This document shows positions 47,790 to 61,400 of a stretch of 64,000 bases of DNA, in pieces. Position 1 is the stretch's first letter, and each line of letters starts with the position of its first letter. The stretch comes from Synanceia verrucosa (taxonomy: Eukaryota; Chordata; Actinopteri; Perciformes; Synanceiidae). The stretch spans positions 26,424,619 through 26,488,618 of the forward strand of contig CM056550.1 of assembly GCA_029721515.1 (NCBI GenBank), read 5' to 3'. The notes below the pieces were generated by a model. It was not told where the DNA came from and made no database searches. It was given only the letters and a program-made list of their open reading frames with translations. The position numbers and the translations under genes are program-made.

Positions 47790-48999
47790 ATGCCAACCAG
47801 CGCTCCCAACATGAGAATCATGCCTGCAGCTGGCAGTGAGTGAAGTCTGTCTTCTCTGTAGATAACGACTGATGATGTGGATTAATTTGTGTTGGACAGT
47901 TTATTTTCAAAGCATCCTACTGGATGAGAATGTGACAGCTTGAGGACTTTTGGAGCAGATTCTGTATATTGTTATTAACCAAAGTATCCAATAAGTGCAG
48001 CTGACAGTCATGTTTGCTTTACACTAACAGGGAGAAAATCTCAAGATCTGGCTTCTCCAACAGGTAAGATTTCAAAGAAAACCTATATGAAGTATATAAC
48101 TATTTCTCAGACAATGCCTCCTCTTACACTTATTATAATTTTATAATCAAAGCTTAACTTTTCTCATCATTCATCAAGAAAATGTCCCAGCCTATGAGCC
48201 CAACATCCCTGAGCCCACAAGCAGAGCGGCTCTTCTGAAACGTAAGAATGACCACTTAAACTCTTTTTCTGCTCGCTCATGTTACGTAGTGCCTTTTTCT
48301 GGAGGTCACAGCTACACCTTTTCCAAATCCTGCAGACTGGATCAACCTTTCCCTGGATGATAAGACAGCCAATAAGTTGCTGTGGATCACAGAGAGTGGC
48401 ACCAAAGTGTCCCGCATGACTGATGAGGTCACTTGTCCCGTCCTGGACAGACCAGAGAGATACGAGCATGTCCCCCAGGTGCGTCCTATTTAGTTTTTGC
48501 ATGCCAATACAGATGCAAAATAGTTTTGAACTCAACTCAACTAATTTTACCATCTTCTTTTCTCTTTAAGGTTCTTTGCAAGGAAGGTGTCTTTGGTTTT
48601 CGAGCTTACTGGGAGGTGAAATACTCAGGGTGGGTGGTTGTCGGAGTCGCCTATGAAGGGGCGGGGAGGAGGGGGAGTGACGGACAATGCGGGCTGGGAG
48701 AGAATGAACAGTCCTGGGGTCTTGGTTGGGGTGGATCCCACTACCAGGTGTGGTTCAATGGTGTTAACACAGAAATCTGGGATATTCCCCAGTGCACCAC
48801 CATCGGCGTGTACCTTGACCATCCAGCTGGCATCATTAATTTTTATGCAGTAGAAGAAGCGAAGGAGAGCGAGGGGAGCAAAGACAGGAGCGAGGTGAGG
48901 CTGCTACAGCAGATTAAGAGCTCCTTCACAGGGAGGATGTTGCCAGGTTTCTGGGTGGGACAGAAGTCCTCATGTTCCTTAGTGAAGCCAGAGGAGTGA
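47790..48999 (+). CDS. Lone PRY-SPRY (B30.2) protein, copy C
   Basis: Five exons: 47790-47835, 48031-48063, 48179-48241, 48336-48478, 48571-48999. They join in phase to 237 residues with the same intron positions and phases as A and B. The first ATG gives MPTSAPNMRIMPAAG; a later in-frame ATG (MPAAG) could also serve. Exon 3 reads NVPAYEPNIPEPTSRAALLK, where the Cys seen in A and B is Ser. PRY: NLSLDDKTANKLLWITESGT ... CPVLDRPERYEHVPQ. SPRY: VFGFRAYWEVKYSGWVVVGV ... TIGVYLDHPAGIINFYAVEE ... PGFWVGQKSSCSLVKPEE. Introns are compact (93-195 bases). Function unknown; a protein-interaction role is inferred from the domain alone. Confidence 0.9.
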
Positions 49000-49296
49000 A
49001 GTTTCCTTCCATTTTCTTCCATTTCCATGTAAACTTCATTTACAATACATATATTGTTTAAAAAATATTTGTTTGCAAAGTATATTTTGGGATAACGCAA
49101 GACTAATTGAAAGTCTCTGTACATAGAAACATAATTATCAAGAAGCTGCTATTTGTTTTACGTGATTGTGTATTATTAACATGTTAATTTTGTCAAAACT
49201 GAATATTTAACATTGTTTAGAGGTGTCATGTGTACATACTCTGATGCTATGGCTATATTCTGTAATCTCTAAATGAAATATATTTGTGTGACTTTA

Positions 49297-49302
49297 AATA
49301 AA
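49297..49302 (+). terminator. Poly(A) signal of SPRY gene C
   Basis: AATAAA about 300 bases after the stop codon, within AT-rich 3' UTR-like sequence. Confidence 0.65.
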
Positions 49303-50829
49303 CTGAACACTATCACCCATTAAAAAGTTGTGACTCCTTGGAAAACTGATGAATATAAGATCAAATCTTACTTGCTTACAGTCATGTTATTTTTAGCCAG
49401 TGTATTGCATAACTTTAATCTCTACCTACCTCTAATTAACACATTCATTTTTAAATCCTTCCTTTATAAAACACCTGTCTCATCAAACAGAATCTCATTG
49501 CAATCACTTTCATTAATATTTTGTATACAACTAAATATGCATATAAAACAGTACATGCACCTAAAAATCAATGGTCCCTCCACATCTGCAAACTATTCAG
49601 GCTTTCAGCAGTAGAGTGGCTCTTAAACTGCAATTGTTCCATCCAAAATGTATCGACAAACCACTATTTAAGAGTCGAGCAAAGCACCGCTGCATTGCTT
49701 TGTGGTATAATCGTCAGACTATAAATCATGATTTATAAATACAAGCTTACAGAGCAGGAACACAAATCCATCAATGCCATGTGAGGCATTCAAACTCCAT
49801 CATACCTTCAGCTGCTCTGGGTCTTTCATTCTTCCGAATTCCCTCCCCTGTTAACGCTGAGCAGGGGGTGCATGAAAGCAGATCCTGTGAAGCAGTAAAC
49901 AAGATGATACTGTATGTGAGGCTTCATGGATGGAGGAGAGTTGATGAAATATGAGACAGTAGATGAGGGATGAAACTCAGTGCTGACTTCATCATCTCAT
50001 AGTGGACAGATCAGCAATGGAAGTTTTCCACAGACAACACAGACACAGCTGAACTGGGAACAAAAGAGAAAAGAGCAACTCATAATATAGACAAATATTT
50101 TTTTTTTTTTTTGCACGTTTTAGGTGTGACAGTGCTCTTTGTCTTGAGTCCAAATGTCTCTTCAAGATGTTACACCTGTTATAAGAGTCAATATTAATAC
50201 TACAATAACACATCTATCGAAAAAGTGCTGCAGCTCTCATGATCTACATGTGCAAAATCTCTTCTATTAATTTCTAGTATTCACTGTGAAATACTTCTGC
50301 CGTCTGGTTGGGCCATTGAGTTCATTTATGTTGTTTATATGATGACTTGTTTTTTCACACCTGGTTAGTTCTTATTCAGATATTTATACATGGTTTTGCT
50401 GATATTCTTATTCTTTATAAGCCCCTACTGTTATTGTTGCGCTATCCAATTTGACGTTTGTGGGTTATCTTACCTTAATGATGCATTTTGCTACAAACCA
50501 CATAAATATTAAACATGCATACACACTGTAGAATATAAAAACAAAATAAGAGTCAATATTGCAGAAAGCACTGTTTACAGTCACAATTGTTACAACCAGG
50601 GGTGGGAAAAAATATCAATATGGCAATATATCATAATACTTTTTCTTCTGATATAATATCAGATTTCCCCCAAAAAAAGTCATGATTTGGGCCAAATGTA
50701 AATCTAGAATGACTTCTGCATGTTGAAATAAAATAAAAAATGAAATGAAAAAATTAACCTGTGTCAACGCAGTAACTGTGATCGCCCTAAAACATATGCA
50801 TGTATATGTATGTATGTACAAAATATTGT

Positions 50830-52048
50830 ATATGTATTGCCAAAAGTATTCGCTCAGCTGCCTTGACTCGCATATGAACTGAAGTGACATCCCATTCCTA
50901 ATCAATAGGGTTCAGAATGACGTCGGTCCACACTTTGCAGCTATAACAGTTTCAACTCTTCTGGGAAGGCTGTCCACAAGGTATAGGAGTGTGTTTATGG
51001 GAATTTTTGACCATTATTCCAGAAGCGTATTTGTCACACACTGATGTTGGATGAGAAGGCCTGGCTCTCACTCTCTGCTCTAATTCATCCCAAAGGTGTT
51101 CTATCGGGTTGAGGTCAGGACTCTGTGCAGGCCAGTCAAGTTCATCCACACCAGACTCTGTCATCCATGTCTTTATGGACCTTGCTTTGTGCACTGGTGC
51201 ACAGTCATGTTGGAAGAGGAAGGGGCCAGCTCCAAACTGTTCCCACAAAGTTGGGAGCATGGAATTGTCCAAAATGTCTTGGTATGCTGAAGCATTCAGA
51301 GTTCCTTTCACTGGAACTAAGGGGCCAAGCCCAGCTCCTGAAAAACAACCCCACACCATAATCCCCCTTCCACCAAACTTTACACTTGGCACAATGCAGT
51401 CCGACAAGTATCGTTCTCATGGCAACCGCCAAACCCAGACTGGTCCATCAGATTGGCAGATAGAGACACGTGATTCGTCACTCCAGAGAACACGTCTCCA
51501 CTGCTCTAGAGTCCAGTGGTGGTGTGCTTTACACCACTGCATCCGACACTTTGCATTGCACTTGGTGATGTATGGCTTGGATGCAGCTGCTCGGCCATGG
51601 AAACCCATTCCATGAAGCTCTCTGCACACTGTTCTTGAGCTAATCTGAAGGCCACATGAAGTTTGGAGGTCTGTAGCGATTGACCCTGCAGAAAGTTGGC
51701 GATCTCTTCACACTATGCGCCTCAGCATCTGCTGACCCCGCTCCGTCAGTTTCCGTGGCCTACCACTTCGTGGCTGAGTTGCTGTCGTTCCCAAACACTT
51801 CCACGTTCTTATAATACAGCTGACAGTTGACTGTGGAATATTTAGGAGCGAGGAAATTTCTGGATTTGTTGCACTGGTGGCATCCTATCACAGTTCCACA
51901 GTTTCACTGAGCTCCTGAGAGCAACCCATTCTTTCACAAATGTTTGTAAAAGCAGTCTGCATGCCTAGGTGCTCGATTTTATACTGTGGCCATGGAAGTG
52001 ATTGGTGATTATTTGGATGGGTGAGCGAATACTTTTGGCAATATAGTG
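50830..52048 (-). mobile_element. Tc1-like transposon nested in the hAT-like element
   Basis: Perfect 21-bp inverted ends (ATTGCCAAAAGTATTCGCTC...) lie at 50836-50856 and 52022-52042. The interior between them is transposase-like on the minus strand. The exact outer ends are uncertain because the left flank has diverged (TATGTATTGCC versus CACTATATTGCC). Confidence 0.85.
50952..51975 (-). pseudogene. Tc1/mariner DDE transposase, broken
   Basis: Minus-strand blocks in order: GSADAEAHSV-like linker and HTH region near 51.7-51.9 kb with in-frame stops, then CRELHGMGFHGRAAASKPYI and WRRVLWSDESRVSI (first catalytic Asp), then GGRGIMVWGCFSGAG, FLFQHDCAPVHKARS (second Asp) and SPDLNPIEHLWDELEQR (catalytic Glu). 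The blocks lie in different frames and early stop codons interrupt the N-terminal part, so no active transposase is made. Confidence 0.85.
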
Positions 52049-53956
52049 TATTTATGATATATATTTCAATATCACAATAATGTATCGTATCGTGACTCAA
52101 GCATCACAACATTTATCGTATCACGTCCTTGCCAATACCCACCCCTAGTTACTACTATTTCATCATAATACTCAGCGTGATTTTTTTCAGTACTGTATAT
52201 TTTTTTCCATAAACCATAAATGTAATCTTAATCTTAGTAGGTGCATTTGTTCAAAGGTATTTCTTCCCATGCATCACATTGTGACTCACACTAAAACGCA
52301 TGCAGTTATCTCTCTCTTACTATCTGTTTATTCACTGTACAAGACTGTAACTGTAGTTTCTGAGCCACTTCCCTGACAGTTTGTAGTCCTTCATTTGAGA
52401 GATGAGCCACACTGGACCTCTGGGTAAAGAAAAACTTGGTCTCTGTCTCCCTCCAGTGACTGTCACCAGTACAACAACAAGCCTGGATGCCAGTCATGAC
52501 TGGGAGATAGCAGCTGTCGAATGCCAGTCCAGTGCTTGTGTTCAAACCTGGCATTGTACCCTTACTGAAGTCAAATGGAGGGAGCATGAGCAGTGAAGTG
52601 AACATATGGTCACTGACTGTTATTCAGCTGCAAAACCGTGAGATTATTCCAGGGTAAAAACTCTTCCCATCACTCTCCGACTTCACAATAAACAAACACT
52701 GGGAAGTGAACAAAATAATTAACAAGAACCATAAGAGAGATGAGTCGCCTTCACATGATAAGAAATTTGCTTTTTTTGCAGAGGTAAAACCAAAGTATAG
52801 GTCTAATATACCATTAAAAAGTGTGTAAGCAATACCATTCGCTGTTTCTAGGCAACAACAACAGTGGCAGGTGTCAAGCTGTGGTATTAGCAGGCTGCCT
52901 GTAACACAATTGCAGGTACAGAGCATGTACATTTTTAGATCTCTGAATGTTTTTGTATTCAGTTATTTCAGCTAATGCACTTCTGTAACATTCTCTATGT
53001 TTGTACGCTAAGAAGATGACCACGCAATTTCCAAAATGTTAGCGTCCAAGGTTTTCCTTTTCTTTCATTTTGTCAGCTATTGTATAATTTACAGCAGAGA
53101 TCCATAATAACACACTTTTCATTATGCATTTTTATTTAGATGTTACATTAAATATCCAACCCTTTTGTGATATGATGTTGGAATTATGTTTCAATTAACA
53201 TTCAGTTTAGCAACTAAAAACAAACTTAAATGTTGCTGCTTTGTTGTTCCTGTATGAATTATAAAGTATAGCATATATCAAATTATCTGGAAGGTCAACA
53301 AACTCAGCAATCATGAATGTGAATGTACATACTGTATAAGTCTTATCTGATTAATATTCATTTTATGCCTTTCCCCCCTATTTCCACAAGATGGTGCCAC
53401 GACTTCATACATTAACTATTTGGACTGAGGACTTTCACCAGAGACTGTGAAAGAAGAGACTCTCCATTTCATCATAAAAAAAAAAAAACATGTTTTTTAC
53501 CTTGTTCCAGTCTTGTTTCATCTGGAGGAGAGCAGAGGCCAGTTTCACTAAACTCACCACTTTTTGTCCAGATTCTGTTTATTTTGCTCACGATCGCAAT
53601 GGCATATCTCCTAACTACACGTCCCAGAATCCCTGATATTACTCACAGGCTGTGTGAAAGTGCCATCTTGTGCAAGCTGCCAAAAAAACACTTTGACACA
53701 AATTTACACCTATGGCACTTCAGGTTGGATTTTAAATGACATACAAACACGTCAATGGCACTCAAAGAGTTAATGGTCACAGTCAGGAACATTGAAAAAT
53801 GAGGAACAATGCAAGCACTGTTCTTAATAAATGCTTTCCATATAAAATATTTGTTTTGCACTGCATGACATCCAGTCCATAAACCGCATATGTGATTGTG
53901 CTCTTTGGAAATTTTCCCTTGGAATAAATAACGATATCTATTTCTGAGATCCTATA

Positions 53957-54057
53957 CAGTGTCAAGTATTTGGGCACACTTGACTACTGTGTTTCCTAAA
54001 ATATAACTGAGAATATGGTTAAAAAAGTAGTCCCGTGTGCCCAAAGACTAGATACTG
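53957..54057. repeat. 101-bp MITE with 32-bp inverted ends
   Basis: Arms 53957-53988 and 54026-54057 match at 27 of 32 positions around TTTGGGCACAC, flanked by TA on each side. The TA duplication suggests a Tc1/mariner-type origin. Confidence 0.75.
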
Positions 54058-57000
54058 TATGATAACAAAAATAAAAACAGACTTATTTTTTCACATTTGT
54101 GTTTCATCATGCCGAGAGAAAAAGTCCACTAAATTGATCAGTTTTGGGAGTGCTCATTCATCATCACATTATTGCAATGCATTAACGTAATCAGTTGCAT
54201 GCTTGATAAATACTGTTATCAATTGTCAATGCACTTCAAGAGGAAAACCCAATAAAAAAATGAAAATCTGTTGGAATCTCCCTTTAGAGTTATTCATTTG
54301 TATACTTGTAAATCTACAGTAACACCATTATGGCTAAACGATTCTTGCTGAGCGAAATATGATTTGCATAGAGCATTTACAAATCAAACCGCCCAATAAA
54401 CTATTAATACACACAATAAAACCACACACAAAACACAAACAAACCATATATACAGAGAGTACAACACACAAATCAACCAGATATACCTATATTGCCCACC
54501 AGACAGTGCAATAATTGGTCAGTCAGCTAATGATAGAAATTACTTAGCTGTTGCAGTATACAGGCAAATGCTGCTGCTGCTGAATTTCATGTTTAAATTA
54601 AGCCGTTTAATTGCTGAAGGAATAAATAAGACCCTGATCCCTCTTCTCTGAAGTTTATCCAGTGTGAAGGAGCAGCCAGAGTATCAGTTCCCCCCACAAG
54701 TCAAAAAAGATGTTCGTCTTCCAGCACACGACTTCCAGTTATTTGTGTGCGGCTCGGAGCAGTAACCATACTGTGGTGACTCACAAAAAGTCCCCCTCAA
54801 TGACTACACACAGATAAGGAATAAAAGTTGATAAAACAAGGACAGAATTTTAGCAGATGTTGTTCTGTGTTGGGGGGAAACGGCTGTGCTTCCCTGCAAA
54901 TGATCTCTCTTACTGTCTCTGAAGTTTGCTATCAGGAGTCCCCAGATATTTATAGTTGCCCTCCGATTCAATTCCCTTATCAGATTGTAGAGTGGATCTG
55001 GGAGCAGCCTGTAAACTTCTAAAACGGATTGCACCATGACACAAAGTCACCAACAAAACCAGCAGTCTCCTTGTGGAGAATGCTACGAAATGCCAGAATC
55101 AGCTGTAAACTTGATAACTTGTCTGTCTAAATATTTGCTGTGGCAGTCATGAATATGAATGGAAACATTGTAGGCGAGGAGGAACACAACCCAACAGAGA
55201 GAGCAGATAAAAAGGAGATCCGAAGGGGCCGACATCTGTCATTTAAAATGTCTGCTACAGCCTAAAATGTCTAGATCAACCTTGTGAAATATGAGAGAAA
55301 AAGCACATGATAAGAGAGAGAAGAAACTCAGCAGGACTAATGAGAAACAATGTAAGTGAGCGTCCTCTGGCTCCTAATGCAACATGCAAACTGTACCTCT
55401 GCCATCCTCTCCTGGGTTTTATCAGCGTTTCAGATACTCAAGTCTGAAATGGACATCTCAGAATTTCCAGCGACGGCTATGATTCTTTCCATAAAAAGCA
55501 CATTTCCGTTAAATTAAATTTGTACCCGCAGACACTCTAAAGCAAATCTTAACAGATTCTGGACTAATCACATTAGACACAGGACGCTGAGTGGAAGGGA
55601 GTTGATGTTGCAAACCAATCTTCATCTCATCACCATCTAAAATATTTTTTAGAAGCTAAACTCAAAGTATTCTCTGAGAAACTTAATATACACATCCCTC
55701 TCCCCATCTGTCTTACTTTCTCACATTATGCCACACACACAGACACACACACACACACTTTTACTTCTGTGAAAGTATGCAAGTAATGCATGGATCACGC
55801 TGCACACCTTCGATCCTGATTTTCCACGGTATTATTTCATTTGTGTTTGAACCCGTGGCACTGGTCAGTCACACAGTGTGAAAACCACAACGACTTACAG
55901 ACTCCAGATTACTAGACAACAAGTCGTGTGATGTAAACAGTTCAGCGACTTTGAAAGCTGCATTATTTTGTGTGTAACACAAAAGGTTGTATGATTGTAC
56001 AGGTTGTATGATAATCATACATGCTGTCTGCAACTATTATTATGCTGTATTCAAATATAAATTTGAAAAGTAAAGAGATTTGAATGTGAAAAAGTACTCT
56101 CTGCCTCTCTCGTCCATCGCTTGATGGGAGTCACAAAATGTCACTTTCATTAACTGAAAATAAATTTTACATTACGTCAAGCTGAGTCCCAACCCATTTT
56201 GACAGCCCAGCTGCAGTTTTGATGCCTCAAGCTCCTTCTTTTAATACAGTGCTCACTGACTCCCATTGTGGGTTATGTGTAAGATAAGATGGGATAAAAT
56301 CCATATTTGATCAAGGTGCTGGTAGGTAAAAAACATATGATCCTCTTATAACTCAATCAGTTTTCTGCACTGTTCTTTTTCCTGCAGACATTTTAACCAC
56401 TGCAGCTATAGATACACCCGTCTGGTGCTCCATGTGCACTGACATGTACGTCCTTTTCACAGATTCACACTTTGACCGCAGCAGTGGGGGACTTGTCTCC
56501 ACAGTAGCTCCTGCTGTCGACTCAGGCACATTTCTGATGTATAAAGGAGAAGGTAGCGACCAGTAATGAAGACGTGCCTAAGGCTCAGATCTTCACCTCT
56601 CACCCTAAGGCAGACACTGCTGCATTGGGTAACATTATAACAGCACACTGTTACTGGCTGCGGCCAGTTGACCATGTACGTACAGTAATTCTGTCTGTCA
56701 ACAGGCTTTGTGCTACAAATAGGACCTTGAACACATCAAGGCTCCATCTGGGGAAACCAACCAGGAGTGCTCAGATGTTACTAAGAACTGAAGTACTGTA
56801 CAGAAGCACAATTTTGTACTTAACACTTAAATAAAAACTTATTGATCCAGTATCGATGTGGCAGTCAAGGTTACTGGTTTCTTACAAACACTGAATGCTC
56901 AGCATTTCATCAGCTTCTAAAAAGTGATGCATTTTTACAGATTAAGCTACCAAGCACTGTGTAATGGAGGTAATATTAGCTCTGGAGCGATCAACTGGGA

Positions 57001-58371
57001 AATACTACTTCTGAATGAATGCATCAATAATCCAAAAACAAAATGCATAATACAAAAATACTTCCACAATACACAAGTATCCAAATACATTTACTTTCAG
57101 TACTTTATATGTTTGCTGACTACACTTGGGCTACTTTTATTTAAGATTCTGAGTGCAGTACTTTTACTTATAAAGGAGTATTTTTACAGAATTGTATGTT
57201 GTACCTTTCTCTTTGATTTATCTTTTGCATTGATTACACAAAAAAAAAATATCTATTAGTGTATTAGATATTATAGATGCGGTGACCTTTGACATTGTTT
57301 CTTAGCTTTGGATGGGGCTAGGGTTATTATCCTCATGCTAACATGTTAAAGGTGCTCTATAAGATGTCCAGGGCATATTGCCCATGGGTGTGAATGTGAG
57401 TATGAATGGTTGTTTGTCTCTCTGTGTTGTCTTTCTATGTGCCGTCACCCACGAGAGACATGTCCTAAGTGACGGCAACTGTTTGTTATGTCAAGATACA
57501 GATGCGCATTATGTGAAATGTATGTAATGTATGTAATATGTGACAGAAGGTGAGAAAATATGTTGTAATGCAAATGACATTAAGCCCAGACTGGCAAGTG
57601 AGATAAAAAAAAAAAAATTGCTACATTTTCTTCCTAAACCAAAACTACGTACATGGGGTAGAGAAAAAAAGTGTAAAAACTCTTTTCCCCACCTGTTTCA
57701 CAGATAAAAAAATGCCACAACTTTGAAACCTTATCCCTTGTCAAAACCTTTTTCCCCACCTGTTCTTAAGTCGTAAAAACACGAGAGTGAAAACAACAGA
57801 TTCAATCTGACTGGAATTGTTTTTCCTCACTTTCCTCACAGGGCTCCAGAGCGTCTTAAAAACATACTTTAACTGATTCATGAACAAAATAATGATGCAA
57901 ACATTATGTAACACTTGATAACCTACCCCATGTCTGCTCACATAAAGCTATCAGGTGTGGCAAGCATTGACAGTATTTTACACACACACACACACACCTA
58001 TGCAAATCCTGCTCTTAATGTGGGTTATAAGAGGTGATGTCTGAAACATTAGTGCAACACCAGGAAGTGCTAGATTAAGTGTCTAAATTGAATTACTCAT
58101 TGGTCATCTCAGTGAATTCTGTATTTCTGCAGCAAACAAAGCTCAACAGGTTTAGTCTGTCCATTAATCTGATCATAAACATGAAAGAGCCCTGTCGGCA
58201 CCACCTCACCCCCTTGTCTCTCGACCTTATTACGGCGTCTCCACCAGTGCTTCTCCTTTTGAACTCCTTGAGGGTGTCGTCAGTCTCCCCAGCGCTCCTC
58301 GCTCACTGGAGGGTGTGGGTGACTTGAGTGCCAGGAGAGCTTTGAATAACAGAGAGAGGGAGAGGGGAGAA

Positions 58372-58378
58372 ATAAAAG
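58372..58378 (+). promoter_or_regulatory. TATA-like box of the mybpc2-like gene
   Basis: ATAAAAG lies 59 bases upstream of the ATG at 58437, leaving a 5' UTR of about 35 bases. This fits a TATA-driven muscle structural gene. Confidence 0.4.
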
Positions 58379-58436
58379 GAATAAGCACCACAAGCACTCA
58401 GTCTTCCAGCAGCAAAGCGAAGACACAGGAATAACC

Positions 58437-61400
58437 ATGCCTGAGCCAGTCCCTGCAGGTATGCACATACTATTTGTGAAAGCATAATTCATTGTAATTA
58501 GTTTGGAGACTGAGTTTCACTGGTAATGCTGATGCTTGGATTTGGGTTGCCTAGTTTGGTTAGAGGTATATTTGCATGCAATAGTTATACAATACTTGCA
58601 GAATTTGATGGCTTGTAGAAAATGTCTGACTTTTTGGTTAGAATAATTGGTGTATGTCTAAGATAAATTGATTATACTATATATTAATATTATGTATAGT
58701 GTGTGATAAAAAATATGAAGTGATTAAGAAATACTTATAAATTTGGTTTTTGAAGAGAAGAGCATGTTATGTTTCAAAGAGATGACAGAATCTGGCTAAA
58801 AAGTGGATCACTTTAATGTTCAATCTAACAGCCTGGGGAGGCAAGAATGAGCTTCTGTGGCTTCAGACTCTCAAGCTAAACGCCATGTGGTCCCACCCAT
58901 GTCGTTGTTTACTGCAAAGGACAACAAAAAATATCAGATGACCTCACCACTTGCTGTAACTGAAACATGTTGGATTTCATTTTGCAGACAGTTTCACATC
59001 ATTCTTACTCATTTGGGAGCAGAAGTAATATTCACACAGCATGACAAAATAAAATGCTTTACTGTAAAAACAGATCTGAAAAGAATCAGCTACTCAATAT
59101 ATCGAGTCGAAATGTTGATATCATCCAAAAAAAAAATAAAATAAATACATCTGAAATATGATTTAAAATATCCAAAAAAGTTACTGCTTTACTTGACCAA
59201 TGCTGCTAAAGAGTGAGTCAGAATGTAATTTAAATTACAGCTGCTACTCAGATTGGGTATCTTATAGAGACATTTTGCCTCTTTGGCTCCTTGTTGTTAT
59301 CTGTCCATAAAGGACATTTGAAAGGTCATAAATAATTTTTACTGGCTGCTATGACCTCATCAGTGGGACATCAGCCCAGAGATAGCGCCACCTTGCTGCC
59401 TAAACTGGAAAGCTTCCACAAACAGTTTTGGCAAAGTGCCTTCAGCAGGTAGAGCATGAGCACCATGTCTGCTGTATGGCGGGCCTGCTGTTTCCTCTGT
59501 CTCTGACTTGCTTCAAGTTCTTTACAGAGGTTAAAATATTTGGTAAAAATAATTATATAGGCTACAGCTTGCTGCTGAAAATAAATTTTCCCCCATAAAA
59601 CTGGCATTCGGCATCCTTGGATGTTGCCGCCTGTCCTCCATTTTGACCCTGTGTGGCTCTAAATCACTGAAGTGGCAGAAACCTAAGATAAGTGAATGTC
59701 ATAGTGGATGAGTCTTATCAAACCACTTCCCCTAATTTCTACATGTGCCATGTTGAGACAGTGAATATCGCAGGCTTTGCTGGACATGGTAGCACATGGC
59801 TTATTTATCTATTATTTGGTTACTTTTCTCTGTATCTGCCCCTTGGCTAATCTTTGTACAGATCTAAGCTTGGCCCTTTTATTTTTATCCCAGAAACATA
59901 ACCAGGCACTACATTTATTTGCCATATACAGCCACACAGTTAATCTGTGTAATATGGATACGATCACACTTTCCTGACTCAATGTCTGCACCTCCATCGC
60001 TCTGTCATTCCAAGCCTGGAGGGAGGTTCAGATAACCATCCTCTATGATTTTAAACAGCTCAACAATGCTGTGTGCGCAATCCTATCCAACAGAACTGGC
60101 AACATTTTCACCCTTAACTGACCGCTTATTCTTCCACTATACTAATTATTTTTGCATTGACACGCAGGATGAGTTGAAACATTTTCCGTGCTGCTTCGCT
60201 TGGCAGCCAGAAGCCGCCCTCAGCTAACAGCTAAAAATACTCCCTAATAACCCCTGACCTTTTCCACTCAGTTTTTTTTATTCCTCATAAGTTCATACAG
60301 TTTCACGCACCAAGTGTATCAGATTTTTGCTGTTACCCCTGTGCCATCCCATCTTTAATAAATCATTAGATGTATGTAACCTATCACATCCACTCCCTCA
60401 TGGTCAGCAGGCCTGCACTCAATCAAGCTCATGACAGGTTTCTACTCAGTGATGGGAAGTGACTCTTATGAGTCATGGTCACACTTCCTTTCACCAATGT
60501 GACCTGATGAAATTTTGAACCCAAGTTGAGCCAAAACTGTTCTGTGAAGTTTATTCAATTTCCCAGTGCTGTTTATGTTTCTGAGGATAAAAACACATGA
60601 TGTGAAATGATGAAATAATGCAGTTTCTCCAGCACAATAGACCATGCATAAAGGCACAATCTTTCGAGTGGCTTTTTTTTTTTTTTTACTACTTTTTGAT
60701 AATGGGTTTCCACCTGCAACTCTCACCTATCAATACTGTAATTAAGTAAAAACATGGATTAGTCCTGACAAGTATATAACATTTACAGACACAATTGAGT
60801 TGTTTCTTCTGAAAAATGTTCTAAATTTCCAAAAAGACATTCGGCTGAAGAGTCAAATAGCTGGATCAGATATCGTGGCAATGGGACTGATCTATTCAGT
60901 TTAATTCTATGTTTATATGCAGTCCTGTATACATCATAAACTTGAATTTACATCACTGTTTCAGATCTGACCAATTTATTGCTGCATTAAAACTGAATTC
61001 CTCATAATTTAATTTTTTGTTGCAGGTATACCATTTATTATTTTTAATAAATAATATTTAAACCAATAAGTACATTATTGATTATTTAATTTAAAGTCTT
61101 TAAATCAGTAAATTTCTATGTTATGATTTATTACAATTAATTTAACATTTCACTTATATATTGAAAGTTAGGAAAGCAAAGTTTAAGTCAAGCCTGGAGT
61201 TGCCTTACTCATACAGTAAGCATAGGTATAAAGCTTATTAAATAAATACTACTATTGGATTGGTTCATAGAATCAGCCAATATCCAAAGCCCTGGTTTCG
61301 GTATCAGGACTACAAAAGGTTGATCGGTGCATCTCTCAATAAAAATGCACACTACAGTTTGTTATAGTTGATTAAAACTAGCATATAATAAATTATGTGC

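Larger units (their letters stand above)
50597..52147. mobile_element. hAT-like element interrupted by a Tc1 element
   Basis: The left end CAGGGGTGGGAAAAAATATC (50597) and the right end (reverse complement) TAGGGGTGGGTATTGGC (52147) have the CAGGGGTGGG-type inverted ends typical of hAT elements. They are flanked by GTTACAAC (50589-50596) and GTTACTAC (52148-52155), an 8-bp target duplication with one mismatch. Excluding the Tc1 insert, only about 330 bases remain, with no transposase, so it is a MITE-like copy. Confidence 0.7.
49303..58371. other. Gene-poor spacer, ~9 kb
   Basis: No coding exon of a host gene was recognised. It contains the nested transposon (50.6-52.1 kb), a small inverted-repeat element (53957-54057), a (CA)n run at about 55733-55758, and a fragment of the CCATCCATTATC-associated repeat near 57.4 kb. 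Confidence 0.5.

Noticed and set aside
52306..52605. 99-codon minus-strand frame next to the nested transposon
   Set aside because: No DDE, HTH or other motif; not contiguous with either element's transposase.
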